A DNA stretch of 64,000 nucleotides from Lachnospiraceae bacterium. GTDB lineage: Bacteria > Bacillota > Clostridia > Lachnospirales > Lachnospiraceae. This document shows positions 36,781-45,792 of this stretch, piece by piece. Below the pieces are notes generated by a model. It saw only the letters and a program-made list of their open reading frames with translations. It searched no databases and was not told where the DNA came from. Each line of letters begins with the position of its first letter. Positions within the stretch are counted from its first letter, which is position 1. The DNA lies in NCBI GenBank assembly GCA_910576385.1, contig CAJTIR010000015.1, positions 1 to 64,000 of the forward strand. Direction: 5' to 3'. A program made the translations under genes and the position numbers.

Positions 36781-37869
36781 CTAATAATCCAAGGTCTCCA
36801 TATATTTCATATATTTTACCACCATCAAGGCAATTTTAAAGGTAATGGCATCCTCAAATACACGCAGATCCAATCCTGTACTCTTTTGCAATTTATCCAG
36901 TCGGTAGACCAAGGTATTTCGATGGATATAGAGCTGCCTGGACGTCTCAGAGACATTTAAACTGTTCTCAAAAAACTTATTGATTGTCGTCAGTGTCTCC
37001 TCATCAAATTCATCTGGCGATTTGCCATCAAAGATTTCTTTGATAAACATCTTGCAAAGCGGAATGGGAAGCTGATAGATCAAACGTCCAATCCCCAAGG
37101 TCGAATAGGCCACGATATTGCGTTCCTCAAAAAAGATTTTGCCGACGTCCAAGGCCATACGTGCTTCTTTATAGGATCTGGACACCTCTTTAATCTCATT
37201 GACAATCGTACCATAAGAAATATGAATCTCCTGGTCGTCATTGATATGGAACAGATTCAAAATCACCTCTGCTGTCTTATTTAAGTCATTGTAACTCTCA
37301 TTTTCAAGCACTTCCTTGACTACAATAATATTTTTTTCATCGACTGCTGTAATAAAATCTTTGGACTTGCTGCCCAAATAGCCACGCACCTTCTCTAATT
37401 CATTTCCGTCTTTCTCCCGATTCGTCTCCACAATGAACACGACTCTTCGAGCCTCAGTATCAATATGCAGCTTTTTGGCACGATTATAGATATCTACCAA
37501 CAACAAATTGTCCAACAATAGATTCTTGACAAAATTATCTTTATCAAAACGTTCCTTATATGCCACTAAAAGATTTTGAAGCTGGAAGCTGGCAATCTTC
37601 CCCACCATATACACATCATCACTGTCACCATTGGCAAGCAAAATGTATTCCAACTGATGTTCATCAAACACCTTAAAAAATTGACATCCCAAAAAGACCT
37701 GGCTGTCCGCCGGAGAATCTACAAATGCCAGCGCCGCCGTCACATAGTTGTCCGTATCCTGAAAAGTTGCCGCCAAAACTTTTCCCTCTGTATCAATAAT
37801 GCATAAATCAATTCTGGTAATCCCCTTTAAACCGTCAATGGTATTTTGAAGTATCTGATTTGAGATCAT
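36781..37869 (-). CDS. CdaR/PucR-type transcriptional regulator
   Basis: 362 aa with an N-terminal sugar-diacid-recognition-like domain (about 1-130, ISNQILQNTIDGLKGITRIDL), a GGDEF-like middle domain and a C-terminal PucR helix-turn-helix (about 300-355, with NVSETSRQLYIHRNTLVYRL). Family members respond to small carboxylic or sugar acids. The ATG at 37869 has GGAG 8 nt upstream; the GTG at 37878 abuts that site and is unlikely. It lies directly before ftsEX and may be co-transcribed. The 325-bp gap upstream (37870-38194) shows no gene. Confidence 0.88.
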   Translation of the reverse strand: MISNQILQNTIDGLKGITRIDLCIIDTEGKVLAATFQDTDNYVTAALAFVDSPADSQVFLGCQFFKVFDEHQLEYILLANGDSDDVYMVGKIASFQLQNLLVAYKERFDKDNFVKNLLLDNLLLVDIYNRAKKLHIDTEARRVVFIVETNREKDGNELEKVRGYLGSKSKDFITAVDEKNIIVVKEVLENESYNDLNKTAEVILNLFHINDDQEIHISYGTIVNEIKEVSRSYKEARMALDVGKIFFEERNIVAYSTLGIGRLIYQLPIPLCKMFIKEIFDGKSPDEFDEETLTTINKFFENSLNVSETSRQLYIHRNTLVYRLDKLQKSTGLDLRVFEDAITFKIALMVVKYMKYMETLDY

Positions 37870-38194
37870 TCTGTTCACTCCTTTTCTTTTCCTTCTCTTC
37901 TGCTATTCCTATTACGGCCACTTCTTCTGCTGCTGTTTCCCCCCAGGCAGGAATCATCTCCATCTGATATATCAAACAGCATCTGTATATTATTTCCTAT
38001 GCAACTTTCACAAATTTTATTTCTCTTTTTTTGCAGATGCGAAATAATCTAATTTGTATTTTAATGCAAAAGCACAAAAAAAGAAAGAGGAAATCTGCAA
38101 ATTTTTATGCATTTCCTCAATTTTTTTTTTAAATATTGCCATTTTCATAATAGGCATAGTACACAAATCAAACATATCTTATTTAATCTCAAAA

Positions 38195-39055
38195 TTATTT
38201 TGGCAGTAAGAAACCTTCTCCGAGAACTTCTCTCACATCTCCCACCACCACAAATGCATTGGGATCCGTCTGATGTACCAGCTCTTTTAAAAATACAATC
38301 TGTTTTTTGGAGACCACACAGTAAAGCATACCTTTTCTGGCCTTAGAATACATGCCATAAGCTTCAATGCCTGTGACGCCTCGTTCAAGTTCTTCCATAA
38401 TTCGTCCGGCAATTTCTTCATAATGATCTGTGATAATATAAGCGGCTTTTGAAAACTTCATGCCCTCTAATATGGTATCTGTCACTTTGGACACAATAAA
38501 GATCGCAACTATGGCATACATAGAAGAGCGCAGCCCAAACACATATAATCCGGCCAGCACGATCATTCCATCAAGCACCTGCATAATCTGTGCTACCGAA
38601 TAATGACGCAACCTGACTTGTAATAACACCGCCACCATCTCTGTACCCCCAGTGGTGGCATTAGCCCAAAGAATCATTCCCATAGCAACTCCAGCAAGCA
38701 CGCCGCCAAAAATTGAGGCTAAAATATAATCACCACTGACAAAATCTAATTCTGGTATTAAATACAGCCAGACAGAAAGCAAAATTGTGGCAAACGCCGT
38801 TCTGCCAATAAATTTTTTCCCTTTGATCTTTAGTGCAAGCAGAAAAAATGGAATATTTAACACTAAATTGGCAAACCACAATGGAATGCCCCCCTTGTAA
38901 AATATTCCAGTCAAGTTTTTCACCAAAATAGCAATTCCTGTAAAACCTCCTGTCACCAAGCCAACCGGATCAAATATACACTTAATAGCAAAGGCTAAAA
39001 GTCCTGTACCGGCAATAATCACCAGACTCAAAAAAACTGGATTTCGTTTATTCAT
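38195..39055 (-). CDS. YitT-family membrane protein
   Basis: An integral membrane protein of 286 aa (from the ATG at 39055): five to six helices in the YitT/DUF161 region (about 1-200) and a C-terminal cytoplasmic DUF2179 domain (about 215-275, SKAAYIITDHYEEIAGRI and EAYGMYSKARKGMLYCVV). The role is unknown; transport has been suggested for the family. Upstream in-frame ATGs at 39079 and 39088 would overlap the glycosyltransferase gene. It is co-directional with and adjacent to that gene. Confidence 0.88.
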   Translation of the reverse strand: MNKRNPVFLSLVIIAGTGLLAFAIKCIFDPVGLVTGGFTGIAILVKNLTGIFYKGGIPLWFANLVLNIPFFLLALKIKGKKFIGRTAFATILLSVWLYLIPELDFVSGDYILASIFGGVLAGVAMGMILWANATTGGTEMVAVLLQVRLRHYSVAQIMQVLDGMIVLAGLYVFGLRSSMYAIVAIFIVSKVTDTILEGMKFSKAAYIITDHYEEIAGRIMEELERGVTGIEAYGMYSKARKGMLYCVVSKKQIVFLKELVHQTDPNAFVVVGDVREVLGEGFLLPK

Positions 39056-39062
39056 CGAAAAG

Positions 39063-39752
39063 TCATTCCTCTCCGTTTCCATTATCATTTTTATAGCGTA
39101 AAAGCATACTGTGTAAAATGCCCTTTTGAATTAATTTTCTAGCAAACCCTGCTACCTCTGAGACCCCCCGCCGGCTTGCATAGTGTTCTCCCAGACCATA
39201 CCAAACTTTTGCATTCAATTTTCCCTTATGTTCTTGCAGAAAATACTCCTGCGTAGGTATGGGAATCACAGACAATATCAAATCCGGCGCTGCAATATTC
39301 ACTTCATTGATCACAGCATCATAATCCCCACCACATTCTGACAACGCATAATCTCCTAAAATCTTCAGTTTTCCGAAAGCTTCCTTCAAAAAACCCTGCA
39401 ATAGCTTGGTCTGCTCACTGGTATCTCCCAATAAATATACCGTTCTATGGCTACGCATTGCCTGTTTCATAAATTCATTGAAAAATTCATTCTCAGCAGT
39501 TTCCCTCACTCGCTGGGCAGAGGTCACTCCAGCCGCTTTTAAAATCTCCTTATCACAAATAATTGCCAAATCGAGATTTTCTATACAACTTTTCAACAAA
39601 TCATCTGTCTGTGCCTTGACTAACGTCTCCATAGAAATGTTCTCCACAGTACTCATTTTTGTATATGTCCAGTAATCCTCTATCTGAAGCATTGCTTCCT
39701 TGACAGTATAATTATCCAGGCTTATGCCTAATATTTCTATCTTCTTAATCAT
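39063..39752 (-). CDS. WecB/TagA/CpsF-family glycosyltransferase
   Basis: The 229-aa product carries the TagA-like core: a YTVKEAMLQIEDY-type start, an NLDLAI segment, TVYLLGDTSEQTK and DLILSVIPIPTQEYFL. The family transfers N-acetylmannosamine-type sugars onto undecaprenyl-linked acceptors for wall teichoic acid or related surface polymers. No other polymer genes are adjacent, so the acceptor is uncertain. The gap upstream to 40439 holds an AT-rich stretch, a DnaA-box cluster and terminator-like repeats. Confidence 0.88.
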   Translation of the reverse strand: MIKKIEILGISLDNYTVKEAMLQIEDYWTYTKMSTVENISMETLVKAQTDDLLKSCIENLDLAIICDKEILKAAGVTSAQRVRETAENEFFNEFMKQAMRSHRTVYLLGDTSEQTKLLQGFLKEAFGKLKILGDYALSECGGDYDAVINEVNIAAPDLILSVIPIPTQEYFLQEHKGKLNAKVWYGLGEHYASRRGVSEVAGFARKLIQKGILHSMLLRYKNDNGNGEE

Positions 39753-40110
39753 AAAATACTCATTTCATTCTATTTTGATGAAACTCTGATATAAGAGTTT
39801 TCCTGACAACTTATCTGTATAGTTACTCTAATTTATAAATCACTTTAGAAGTATACCAAATGAATAGATATTTTTCAACTATCGTTTTTTCCGTCAATCA
39901 GAGCAATCACACGATTTGGCACTTTGTCATTTTGCATGAAATATTATAATTAAATTAACAGAAATTTTTGAAACAATTTTTTAATTTTTTGTCTTCAAAA
40001 AAGTCAAGACTTTTTCTTATTTTTTTCTAAAATCATCAACTTTATTACAACTATACAAAACAAATGTTTCTTTTTTTTACTATGTAAACCAGTTTTTCCA
40101 CCCCCTATTT

Positions 40111-40202
40111 TGTGGATAATGTGGATAACTCGGTGTATAACTTTATTTTTTAGTATTTTTTGTGATTTCCATTGTGGATAACTTTTTTATAACTTTGGAT
40201 AA
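40111..40202. promoter_or_regulatory. DnaA-box cluster
   Basis: Three perfect DnaA 9-mers (TGTGGATAA, complement TTATCCACA) occur at 40111-40119, 40120-40128 (directly abutting) and 40173-40181, with near matches around 40134 and at 40194-40202. The flanking 39950-40090 stretch is very AT-rich. No dnaA or dnaN is nearby, and gene strand does not switch here, so this is more likely a DnaA-binding regulatory site than the main origin. Confidence 0.7.
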
Positions 40203-40340
40203 CTTTTGGGAAAATGGAAATTTTTGTGCAGTTTGTTATAGACATAAAATGACAAATCATGACCCTGGCACCGATACTTCGACAGATATTTATCACGAGA
40301 CGACAAAATTCGCGTATTGAGAGCCCCTGAGTATCATTGT

Positions 40341-40387
40341 TTTTTATGTTATCGGAAATCTGAAGAGGTTCCCGATAACATAAAAAA
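40341..40387. repeat. Palindromic repeat (TTATCGGAAA type), copy A
   Basis: Arms TTTTTATGTTATCGG and its complement with an 18-nt centre. Both sides end in T/A runs, so the stem can extend further. A related palindrome occurs at 45866..45907. Both copies lie immediately beyond a terminator of a leftward gene. Confidence 0.6.
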
Positions 40388-40420
40388 TCCCGAACTAAGA
40401 CTTTTGCCTCAATTCGGGAT
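40381..40420 (-). terminator. Terminator of the NlpC/P60 gene
   Basis: On the minus strand an 8-bp stem (ATCCCGAA/TTCGGGAT) with an AT-rich loop, followed by TTTTTT. Confidence 0.8.
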
Positions 40421-40439
40421 ACTTGTATCTTATATATTC

Positions 40440-41684
40440 TTAGAAAATTCTTCTTACTGCAACAATGCTTCTATAAGCTGCCGGAGAGGTAAGCTTAATA
40501 CCAGTAGACTCTGTACTTGCATGAACAACAGTATCTCCTCCGATGTAAATCGCCACATGCCCGCTGTAACATACGATATCTCCGGGCTGCATAGCATCAG
40601 GGCTCACACCATATCCAACACCTGCCAATGCACTGGAAGAATGTGGAAGGCCTACACCAAATGCTGCATATACACTCATAACAAATCCAGAACAATCTGC
40701 TCCGTTTGTTAAGCTTGTACCACCCCAAACATATGGATTACCAATAAACTGACATGCATAATCTGCAACTGCCTGTCCATTACCACCACTTGGCGGAGCA
40801 TAGCTTCTACCAGAGTCTGAGGAACCGCCTGAAGAACTTGCTGGCTCAGAAGCACCTGAGGAACTGGAAGAACTTGATGAACTTGATGAACCGGAAGACT
40901 GCTCAGCAACAGCTCTTCTTGCTGCTTCTTCTGCTGCTTTTCTCTCTTCTTCTTCTTTCTTAAGACGTGCCTCCTCTGCTTCCTTGGACTCTGCCACTAC
41001 ATAATGAGTACTGCAGTCAACAAACTCACCAGAAACCCAGCCATCGCCTTCTTCAATTGCTACTTTAACCCAGCCGTCTTTCTCTTCTACAACAGTAAGC
41101 TCTTCCCCTTCTGGAACCTGTCCCAAAAGTTCTGCCTCTGTACTTGCGTCTGAACGAACATTCAAAGACTCTGTCTTAACATCTGCCACTCTACGGCCGA
41201 CAGACTGAGCTAATGCTGCATCTCCTAATACTAAAAACTCTGCCTTAATGTAGCCTTCTACATCACCGGAATGAATCTTATACCAATCTCCTTCGGTACC
41301 CAGTACAGTACATGCAGAATTATTATATAATTTACCAAGTACTTCGCCGTCTTCACTCGCAGAAGAACGAACATTTACATAATTATCAACCTGTGCAATT
41401 GCAATATCATCATATTCAGATTTCGGAGCTTCTTTCTTCTGATCATCTGCATCAGCAGGTTTCTCGCCCAATGACTTGGCAATGGCTCCTGAAACACCTG
41501 CCGTGGAGGACTTGTCCTTCTCGTTCTTCTGAGTATCATCTATCTGTACTTCACTCTGATTTGCTGAAATCAAGCTGCCTGCCCCCGCATTTACAGCTGC
41601 ATGTGAAACAAAAGAACTGCTTGTCAATACCACCGCTGCTGTCAGACAACAAGTAGTTGCTCTTCTAATCGAATTTCTGTTCAT
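40440..41684 (-). CDS. Secreted SH3 / NlpC-P60 peptidoglycan hydrolase
   Basis: A gamma-D-glutamyl-diamino-acid endopeptidase. From the ATG at 41684 (GGAGGG just upstream): signal peptide (1-29), acidic linker, two bacterial SH3 domains (about 92-145 and 155-215), a Glu/Ala coiled coil and Ser-rich spacer (about 225-295), then the NlpC/P60 domain with Cys in DCSGF (about 327), His in HVAIYIG (about 374) and a second His in VVHAS. It has a consensus promoter and its own terminator, so it is probably highly expressed and monocistronic. Confidence 0.95.
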   Translation of the reverse strand: MNRNSIRRATTCCLTAAVVLTSSSFVSHAAVNAGAGSLISANQSEVQIDDTQKNEKDKSSTAGVSGAIAKSLGEKPADADDQKKEAPKSEYDDIAIAQVDNYVNVRSSASEDGEVLGKLYNNSACTVLGTEGDWYKIHSGDVEGYIKAEFLVLGDAALAQSVGRRVADVKTESLNVRSDASTEAELLGQVPEGEELTVVEEKDGWVKVAIEEGDGWVSGEFVDCSTHYVVAESKEAEEARLKKEEEERKAAEEAARRAVAEQSSGSSSSSSSSSSSGASEPASSSGGSSDSGRSYAPPSGGNGQAVADYACQFIGNPYVWGGTSLTNGADCSGFVMSVYAAFGVGLPHSSSALAGVGYGVSPDAMQPGDIVCYSGHVAIYIGGDTVVHASTESTGIKLTSPAAYRSIVAVRRIF

Positions 41685-41766
41685 CTTACCCTCCATATTA
41701 TCCCTTTTATTATTACAAATTCCTATCGGATTCTTTGATATGTTACGATTTTATTACGAAATTTAT

Positions 41767-41795
41767 TATAGCAAAGGGGACTTCTTATGTCAACT
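41767..41795 (-). promoter_or_regulatory. Consensus promoter of the NlpC/P60 gene
   Basis: A full-consensus sigma-A promoter: TTGACA (41795..41790), 17 bp, TATAAT (41772..41767). The transcript leader is about 75 nt. Confidence 0.85.
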
Positions 41796-41909
41796 GTAAT
41801 CTTTTACAAAATAATTAAGATATTCATCTTCTTATTGTAACTATTGTAACTTTCTGTCGATTAGGAGCTACTTATGGCCTAGAAATCTGAGACTAAACTC
41901 CCAGCAGCT

Positions 41910-42824
41910 TTAACTGCCGCTGAGATACTGCTGCACAGAAGTAATCGCATTCGCCCCGTCTGCCGCTGCTGTAATTACCTGACGTAGCTGTTTGGTACGC
42001 ACATCCCCTGCCACAAAGATCCCTGGTATACTGGTTTTCGTATCTTCCCCCGCCACAATATAACCTTGTTCATTCTGCTCCACCAAACCATTTGCAGCGG
42101 CGGCATTTGGTTCAATTCCTACAGCAATAAAAACTCCCTGAACTTGAAGTTCCTGTTTTGTTTCATCTATCTTGTTACAAATTCTTACGGAAGTCACCTG
42201 ATTTTCCCCGAAAATTTCCTGGACGGTACTATTTAATATCAGTTCAATATTCTCCGTCTGCTTGACCCGTTCCTGCAAAACGGCAGCTCCCCGAAACTCA
42301 TCTCTGCGGTGAATCAGATAGACCTTTTCGCATCCTCTGGCAAGAAACAATGCATCTTCCAGAGCCACATCCCCTCCTCCAACGACTGCCACTGTCTTTC
42401 CGCGGAAAAAAGCGCCGTCGCAGGTGGCACAATATGATACCCCCATTCCTGTCAGCTTTTCCTCCCCTGGAACCATTAACTTACGATGTCTGGCTCCAGT
42501 GGCTAAAATCAATGTCCGAGTCTCAAATGTCCCTTCACTGGTAATGACCTGTTTCTGATCTTTTTGGTCAATCACACTACTGACCTGCGCTATTCTAAAT
42601 TCAGCGCCCAATTGATCTGCATGGGCACGAAATTTCTGTCCCAGTTCAAACCCTGAAATTCCTGGCAGCCCTGGATAATTATCCACCTCATAAGTGTCCA
42701 AAATCTGTCCGCCGCTCAAAGGTTTTTCCTCGATCACAAGGGTATTTAAACGAGCACGCTGTGCATAGACCGCCGCACTCAATCCGGCCGGGCCGCTTCC
42801 TAAAATAATCACATCATATATCAT
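41910..42824 (-). CDS. trxB: Thioredoxin reductase
   Basis: An FAD/NADPH enzyme that reduces thioredoxin. 304 aa with the FAD motif GSGPAGLSAA (about 9-18), the redox pair CATC (about 131-134), the NADPH motif VVGGGDVALEDA and the C-terminal FAD loop GIFVAGDVR. The ATG at 42824 follows GGAGG; an upstream in-frame start would discard that site. Divergent from yjfB. No thioredoxin gene is adjacent. Confidence 0.95.
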   Translation of the reverse strand: MIYDVIILGSGPAGLSAAVYAQRARLNTLVIEEKPLSGGQILDTYEVDNYPGLPGISGFELGQKFRAHADQLGAEFRIAQVSSVIDQKDQKQVITSEGTFETRTLILATGARHRKLMVPGEEKLTGMGVSYCATCDGAFFRGKTVAVVGGGDVALEDALFLARGCEKVYLIHRRDEFRGAAVLQERVKQTENIELILNSTVQEIFGENQVTSVRICNKIDETKQELQVQGVFIAVGIEPNAAAANGLVEQNEQGYIVAGEDTKTSIPGIFVAGDVRTKQLRQVITAAADGANAITSVQQYLSGS

Positions 42825-42868
42825 AATAAATCCTCCAAAAAATATTGTGTTTCCCATTCCCCTGTGCC

Positions 42869-42897
42869 ATAATAAAATGGAAAGGGGGAATGTGCAA
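42869..42897 (-). promoter_or_regulatory. trxB promoter overlapping the yjfB start
   Basis: TTGCAC (42897..42892), 17 bp, TATTAT (42874..42869) on the minus strand. The -35 box ends on the first base of the yjfB start codon, so the two genes share regulatory DNA. Confidence 0.6.
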
Positions 42898-43073
42898 TGG
42901 ATATTGCTTCTTTATCAACTGCTCTAAGCATGACACGGTTGAATAATGATATTGGCGTCCTCATGCTGAGCAAACAACTCGATACCGCAGAGGCTATGGG
43001 CGATTCCATTATTAAGCTTATGGAACAGTCCGCAACTCCAAATCTGGGCAGAAATATTGATATTTCCTTATAA
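42897..43073 (+). CDS. yjfB: YjfB-family putative motility protein
   Basis: A 58-aa protein starting MDIASLSTALSM, with a helical middle (VLMLSKQLDTAEAMGDSII) and the conserved end P-N-L-G-R-N-I-D-I. This is the YjfB family, found mainly in flagellated Firmicutes and linked to motility by co-occurrence. AAGGGGG lies 8 nt before the ATG. Expressed alone, divergently from trxB. No flagellar operon lies in the window. Confidence 0.85.
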   Translation: MDIASLSTALSMTRLNNDIGVLMLSKQLDTAEAMGDSIIKLMEQSATPNLGRNIDISL

Positions 43074-43087
43074 GCGGTGTGATTAGC

Positions 43088-43120
43088 AGGAGCAGATCTC
43101 CCTTTGGAAGATCTGCTCCT
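43088..43120. terminator. Hairpin after yjfB
   Basis: A perfect 12-bp stem (AGGAGCAGATCT/AGATCTGCTCCT) with a 9-nt loop. No T-run follows on either strand, so termination is likely but not certain. Confidence 0.5.
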
Positions 43121-43228
43121 ATCTGTATATCTATGGCTCTTTCAAACCTGCAGGCATATCGAAAATTATTCTTTCCATTTCCTTTGTACTTCACTCAAAC
43201 CGCTGGTCACATCTTTAAATCTCTACAC

Positions 43229-44203
43229 CTACATCACAATCTGCTCTAATACAATAGAATAAATCATAAAGGCAAAGGCAATCAGCACACCCAACACTAA
43301 TGGAATCGTTATGATACGCTCTCGATCTCCCTGCCGGAACATACCTTTGACATATCCCCAACGCCCGTTGATCTTACAGATAGCTATATAAAGTCCAACT
43401 GCTGCGGCAGTAGTGGCAATTGCAATCACCGCCCATACGAGAATCCCAACGATAAACATCATTAATTGGCTGTTTTCCATTGTAGATGCATATCCACCGG
43501 GCTGAATTTGCTGTAATTGATCTGTCGCATCTAAACCTAACTTCTCATAGATAACTGGCAAAAAATAGCTCATAACCGCACTGGTGGCATTTAAAGTAAA
43601 ATGTGCCAGCATGGAACTGAAAATACTTCCAGTAGCCTCAACCAGAAATGCCAAATATACTCCTAGTGCAAAGGCATAGATAAATTGATTTAAATTCATG
43701 TGCATACATCCAAACATAAAACTGCTCAAAAAAATTGCCGGAAGCATTTTACTTTTGCGGTAAGTCTGAAACAACACCCCTCGAAACAGAAACTCTTCCA
43801 CACATGCTGGCAGTACCGCCATAAACAGCAAATTTAAAATCAAATTCTGGCCCTGCATCAGTTCTGCCACAGAAGCTGTCCCTGAATTCGAAAACAGCAT
43901 TGAGATCGCGTTTAGCACCACAATCAATGGGTACATTAAATACGTACAAATTACAATTAGTATGATCGTCACAAAATTGATTTTTCGATAAGGAATCAAA
44001 TCCCTAATTCTCCCAATCTTCCATTTACAATAAATAAAACAAGGAAGAAAAATCAAGCTCTGGGCGACAAGCAGAGAAACATAGATTGGCAATTTTGCAA
44101 ACGCCGGAATCTGTGAAAATAAAATCCCAAACCCAAGGCTTCCTACAATATAAATAACCACAACGGCCAAAAACAAACGGTTTACACTTTTGTTGCGGGA
44201 CAT
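43229..44203 (-). CDS. CPBP-family intramembrane metalloprotease
   Basis: 324 aa with about eight membrane helices and the CPBP (Abi/CAAX-like) motifs: EEFLFRG (about 155, glutamate pair and Arg) and HMNLNQF (His/Asn, about 190). Family members cleave membrane or prenylated proteins or give bacteriocin self-immunity. It follows the cvfB-type gene by 9 nt, so it is the last gene of the thioesterase-CvfB-CPBP operon. Substrate unknown. Confidence 0.9.
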   Translation of the reverse strand: MSRNKSVNRLFLAVVVIYIVGSLGFGILFSQIPAFAKLPIYVSLLVAQSLIFLPCFIYCKWKIGRIRDLIPYRKINFVTIILIVICTYLMYPLIVVLNAISMLFSNSGTASVAELMQGQNLILNLLFMAVLPACVEEFLFRGVLFQTYRKSKMLPAIFLSSFMFGCMHMNLNQFIYAFALGVYLAFLVEATGSIFSSMLAHFTLNATSAVMSYFLPVIYEKLGLDATDQLQQIQPGGYASTMENSQLMMFIVGILVWAVIAIATTAAAVGLYIAICKINGRWGYVKGMFRQGDRERIITIPLVLGVLIAFAFMIYSIVLEQIVM

Positions 44204-44212
44204 GATACCCTC

Positions 44213-45049
44213 CTATATCTTGCGAATACATTTTTCTGTAATTTCAATCTGATGCTCCTTATACAAACGCCCTACCGCACGCTTAAAGGCATTCTTACTC
44301 ATTTTGGTCTCCCGCATAATAATTTCTGGGGATGCTTTGTCATTAAACGGAAGGACGCCCGCATACTCTTCTAGAATTTCCAGCACCCGCTTTGCATCCT
44401 GATCCATCTGCATATATGCTTTTTCGCGCAAAGTCAAATCCAGTTTCCCATCCGGTTTTACCCCTGTCACCCTTGCCTCTATGCAGTCTCCAATCCGTAA
44501 AAAGCTGTGATCTTCATGTCTGGGAATCAGTGCCGAATACCGATCATCCACCGCCACAAATGCTCCGAAATTATCACTAAACTCATAGACGCGTCCGCTT
44601 ACCATATCACCTCGCTGGTAAGGTGAGTTGAGTTCTAACATCTCATAGATCTGCTTCATGCTGGCGCAGAGCCGTTTACTCTTATCAATGTACAACCTTA
44701 CTAATACCTGATCTTGTTGTTGTACTTTACCAATCTGTTCTTTATATGGAAGAAACAGATCTTTTTCTAAGCCCCAATCTAAAAATGCGCCTATTTTTTG
44801 AACAGACACCACGGTAAGCGGGGCAAATTCTCCCAATTTCAACTTTGGCGTCTGGGTAGTGGAGATCATTCGATCCTTAGAATCTTTGTATACAAAGACT
44901 GTCATTTTATCTCCAAGTCCTATCTCCTTTGGTACCTGTTTTGCTGGAAGCAGCACCCGTGTCTCAGATTGACTGTTCTCTGCCAAATAGATGCCAAACT
45001 CCACCTTCTTTACCACCACAAGTTCCTGATCTTCTCCTAATCGTATCAT
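44213..45049 (-). CDS. cvfB: CvfB-family S1 RNA-binding protein
   Basis: 278 aa with three S1-like OB modules (about 1-60, 65-130 and 140-215, the last with GDMVSGRVYEFSDNFGAFVAV) and a C-terminal winged-helix domain (about 220-278), the CvfB/YitL layout. In staphylococci CvfB influences virulence gene mRNA; the role elsewhere is poorly known. The ATG overlaps the thioesterase stop (ATGA). Confidence 0.88.
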   Translation of the reverse strand: MIRLGEDQELVVVKKVEFGIYLAENSQSETRVLLPAKQVPKEIGLGDKMTVFVYKDSKDRMISTTQTPKLKLGEFAPLTVVSVQKIGAFLDWGLEKDLFLPYKEQIGKVQQQDQVLVRLYIDKSKRLCASMKQIYEMLELNSPYQRGDMVSGRVYEFSDNFGAFVAVDDRYSALIPRHEDHSFLRIGDCIEARVTGVKPDGKLDLTLREKAYMQMDQDAKRVLEILEEYAGVLPFNDKASPEIIMRETKMSKNAFKRAVGRLYKEHQIEITEKCIRKI

Positions 45050-45756
45050 CTCTTTTCCTCCAACTCCACAATAGCATACGGTTTTTGATCCTCATCTGCC
45101 AAATTTACCGTAATCTTATCCTCTGCACATGACACAAATGGATAAATTCTATCGCCATATACCGCTGCCTTCCGATATTCTGCCCTCATTTTTCCAATCT
45201 TAAAATCACGGGGAAGATATTCCCGCGCCATACTTACATATTTTCCATTGTTTACATGCTGATTTGTGTCAATATGATATTTATGCACCGGAAACGATTC
45301 TTGCATCTCCATCTGTTGTGGAAGCAAGATCTTTCTGGAATCACATTTCATTGACAACTGCGGTGACAATTGATAGACCTCCAGCATTTTTGGGGATAGT
45401 TTTGTAGGTCTTCCTTTTTTTAAATCCAAAAGTACCCACACAGAATTAGCATATGCTAAAAGCTCTCCTGCTTTACTCTCCAATGTAAAATTACGATAGC
45501 CAAAAAAACTCTGAAAACCATATGGCCATGTACCTACTGTAACTTGTTCCCCAAATGCTGGGTAACGCTTCACCTCAATCTGCCAGGAAGTCAGCACCCA
45601 TGCAATTTCTTTCTCTGCCAAATAAGAAAGCCCCACATCCAAATCCTCAGAATGAAACGTACTACAATCTTGAAAATAATCTAAAATTGCAGTTAGTGTA
45701 ATCTTTCCCTGACTATCAACTTCACTATAACGTATCCTACTATCAAAACTATACAT
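45046..45756 (-). CDS. Acyl-ACP thioesterase
   Basis: Releases fatty acids from acyl carrier protein. The 236-aa protein has a double hot-dog fold: first half with RYSEVDSQGKITLTAILDYFQDCS, second half with the DTNQHVNNGKYV segment that contains the probable catalytic Asn and His. The ATG at 45756 follows GAGAGGAAA. It heads a three-gene unit with cvfB and the CPBP protease. A GC-rich palindromic repeat lies just upstream. Confidence 0.9.
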   Translation of the reverse strand: MYSFDSRIRYSEVDSQGKITLTAILDYFQDCSTFHSEDLDVGLSYLAEKEIAWVLTSWQIEVKRYPAFGEQVTVGTWPYGFQSFFGYRNFTLESKAGELLAYANSVWVLLDLKKGRPTKLSPKMLEVYQLSPQLSMKCDSRKILLPQQMEMQESFPVHKYHIDTNQHVNNGKYVSMAREYLPRDFKIGKMRAEYRKAAVYGDRIYPFVSCAEDKITVNLADEDQKPYAIVELEEKR

Positions 45757-45792
45757 GATTTCCTCTCTGCTGCAATACCCTCGCTTCGCTGG

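Noticed and set aside
39950-40202. Main replication origin (oriC)
   Set aside because: DnaA boxes and an AT-rich stretch are present, but no dnaA, dnaN, rpmH or recF is nearby and gene direction does not diverge around the site.
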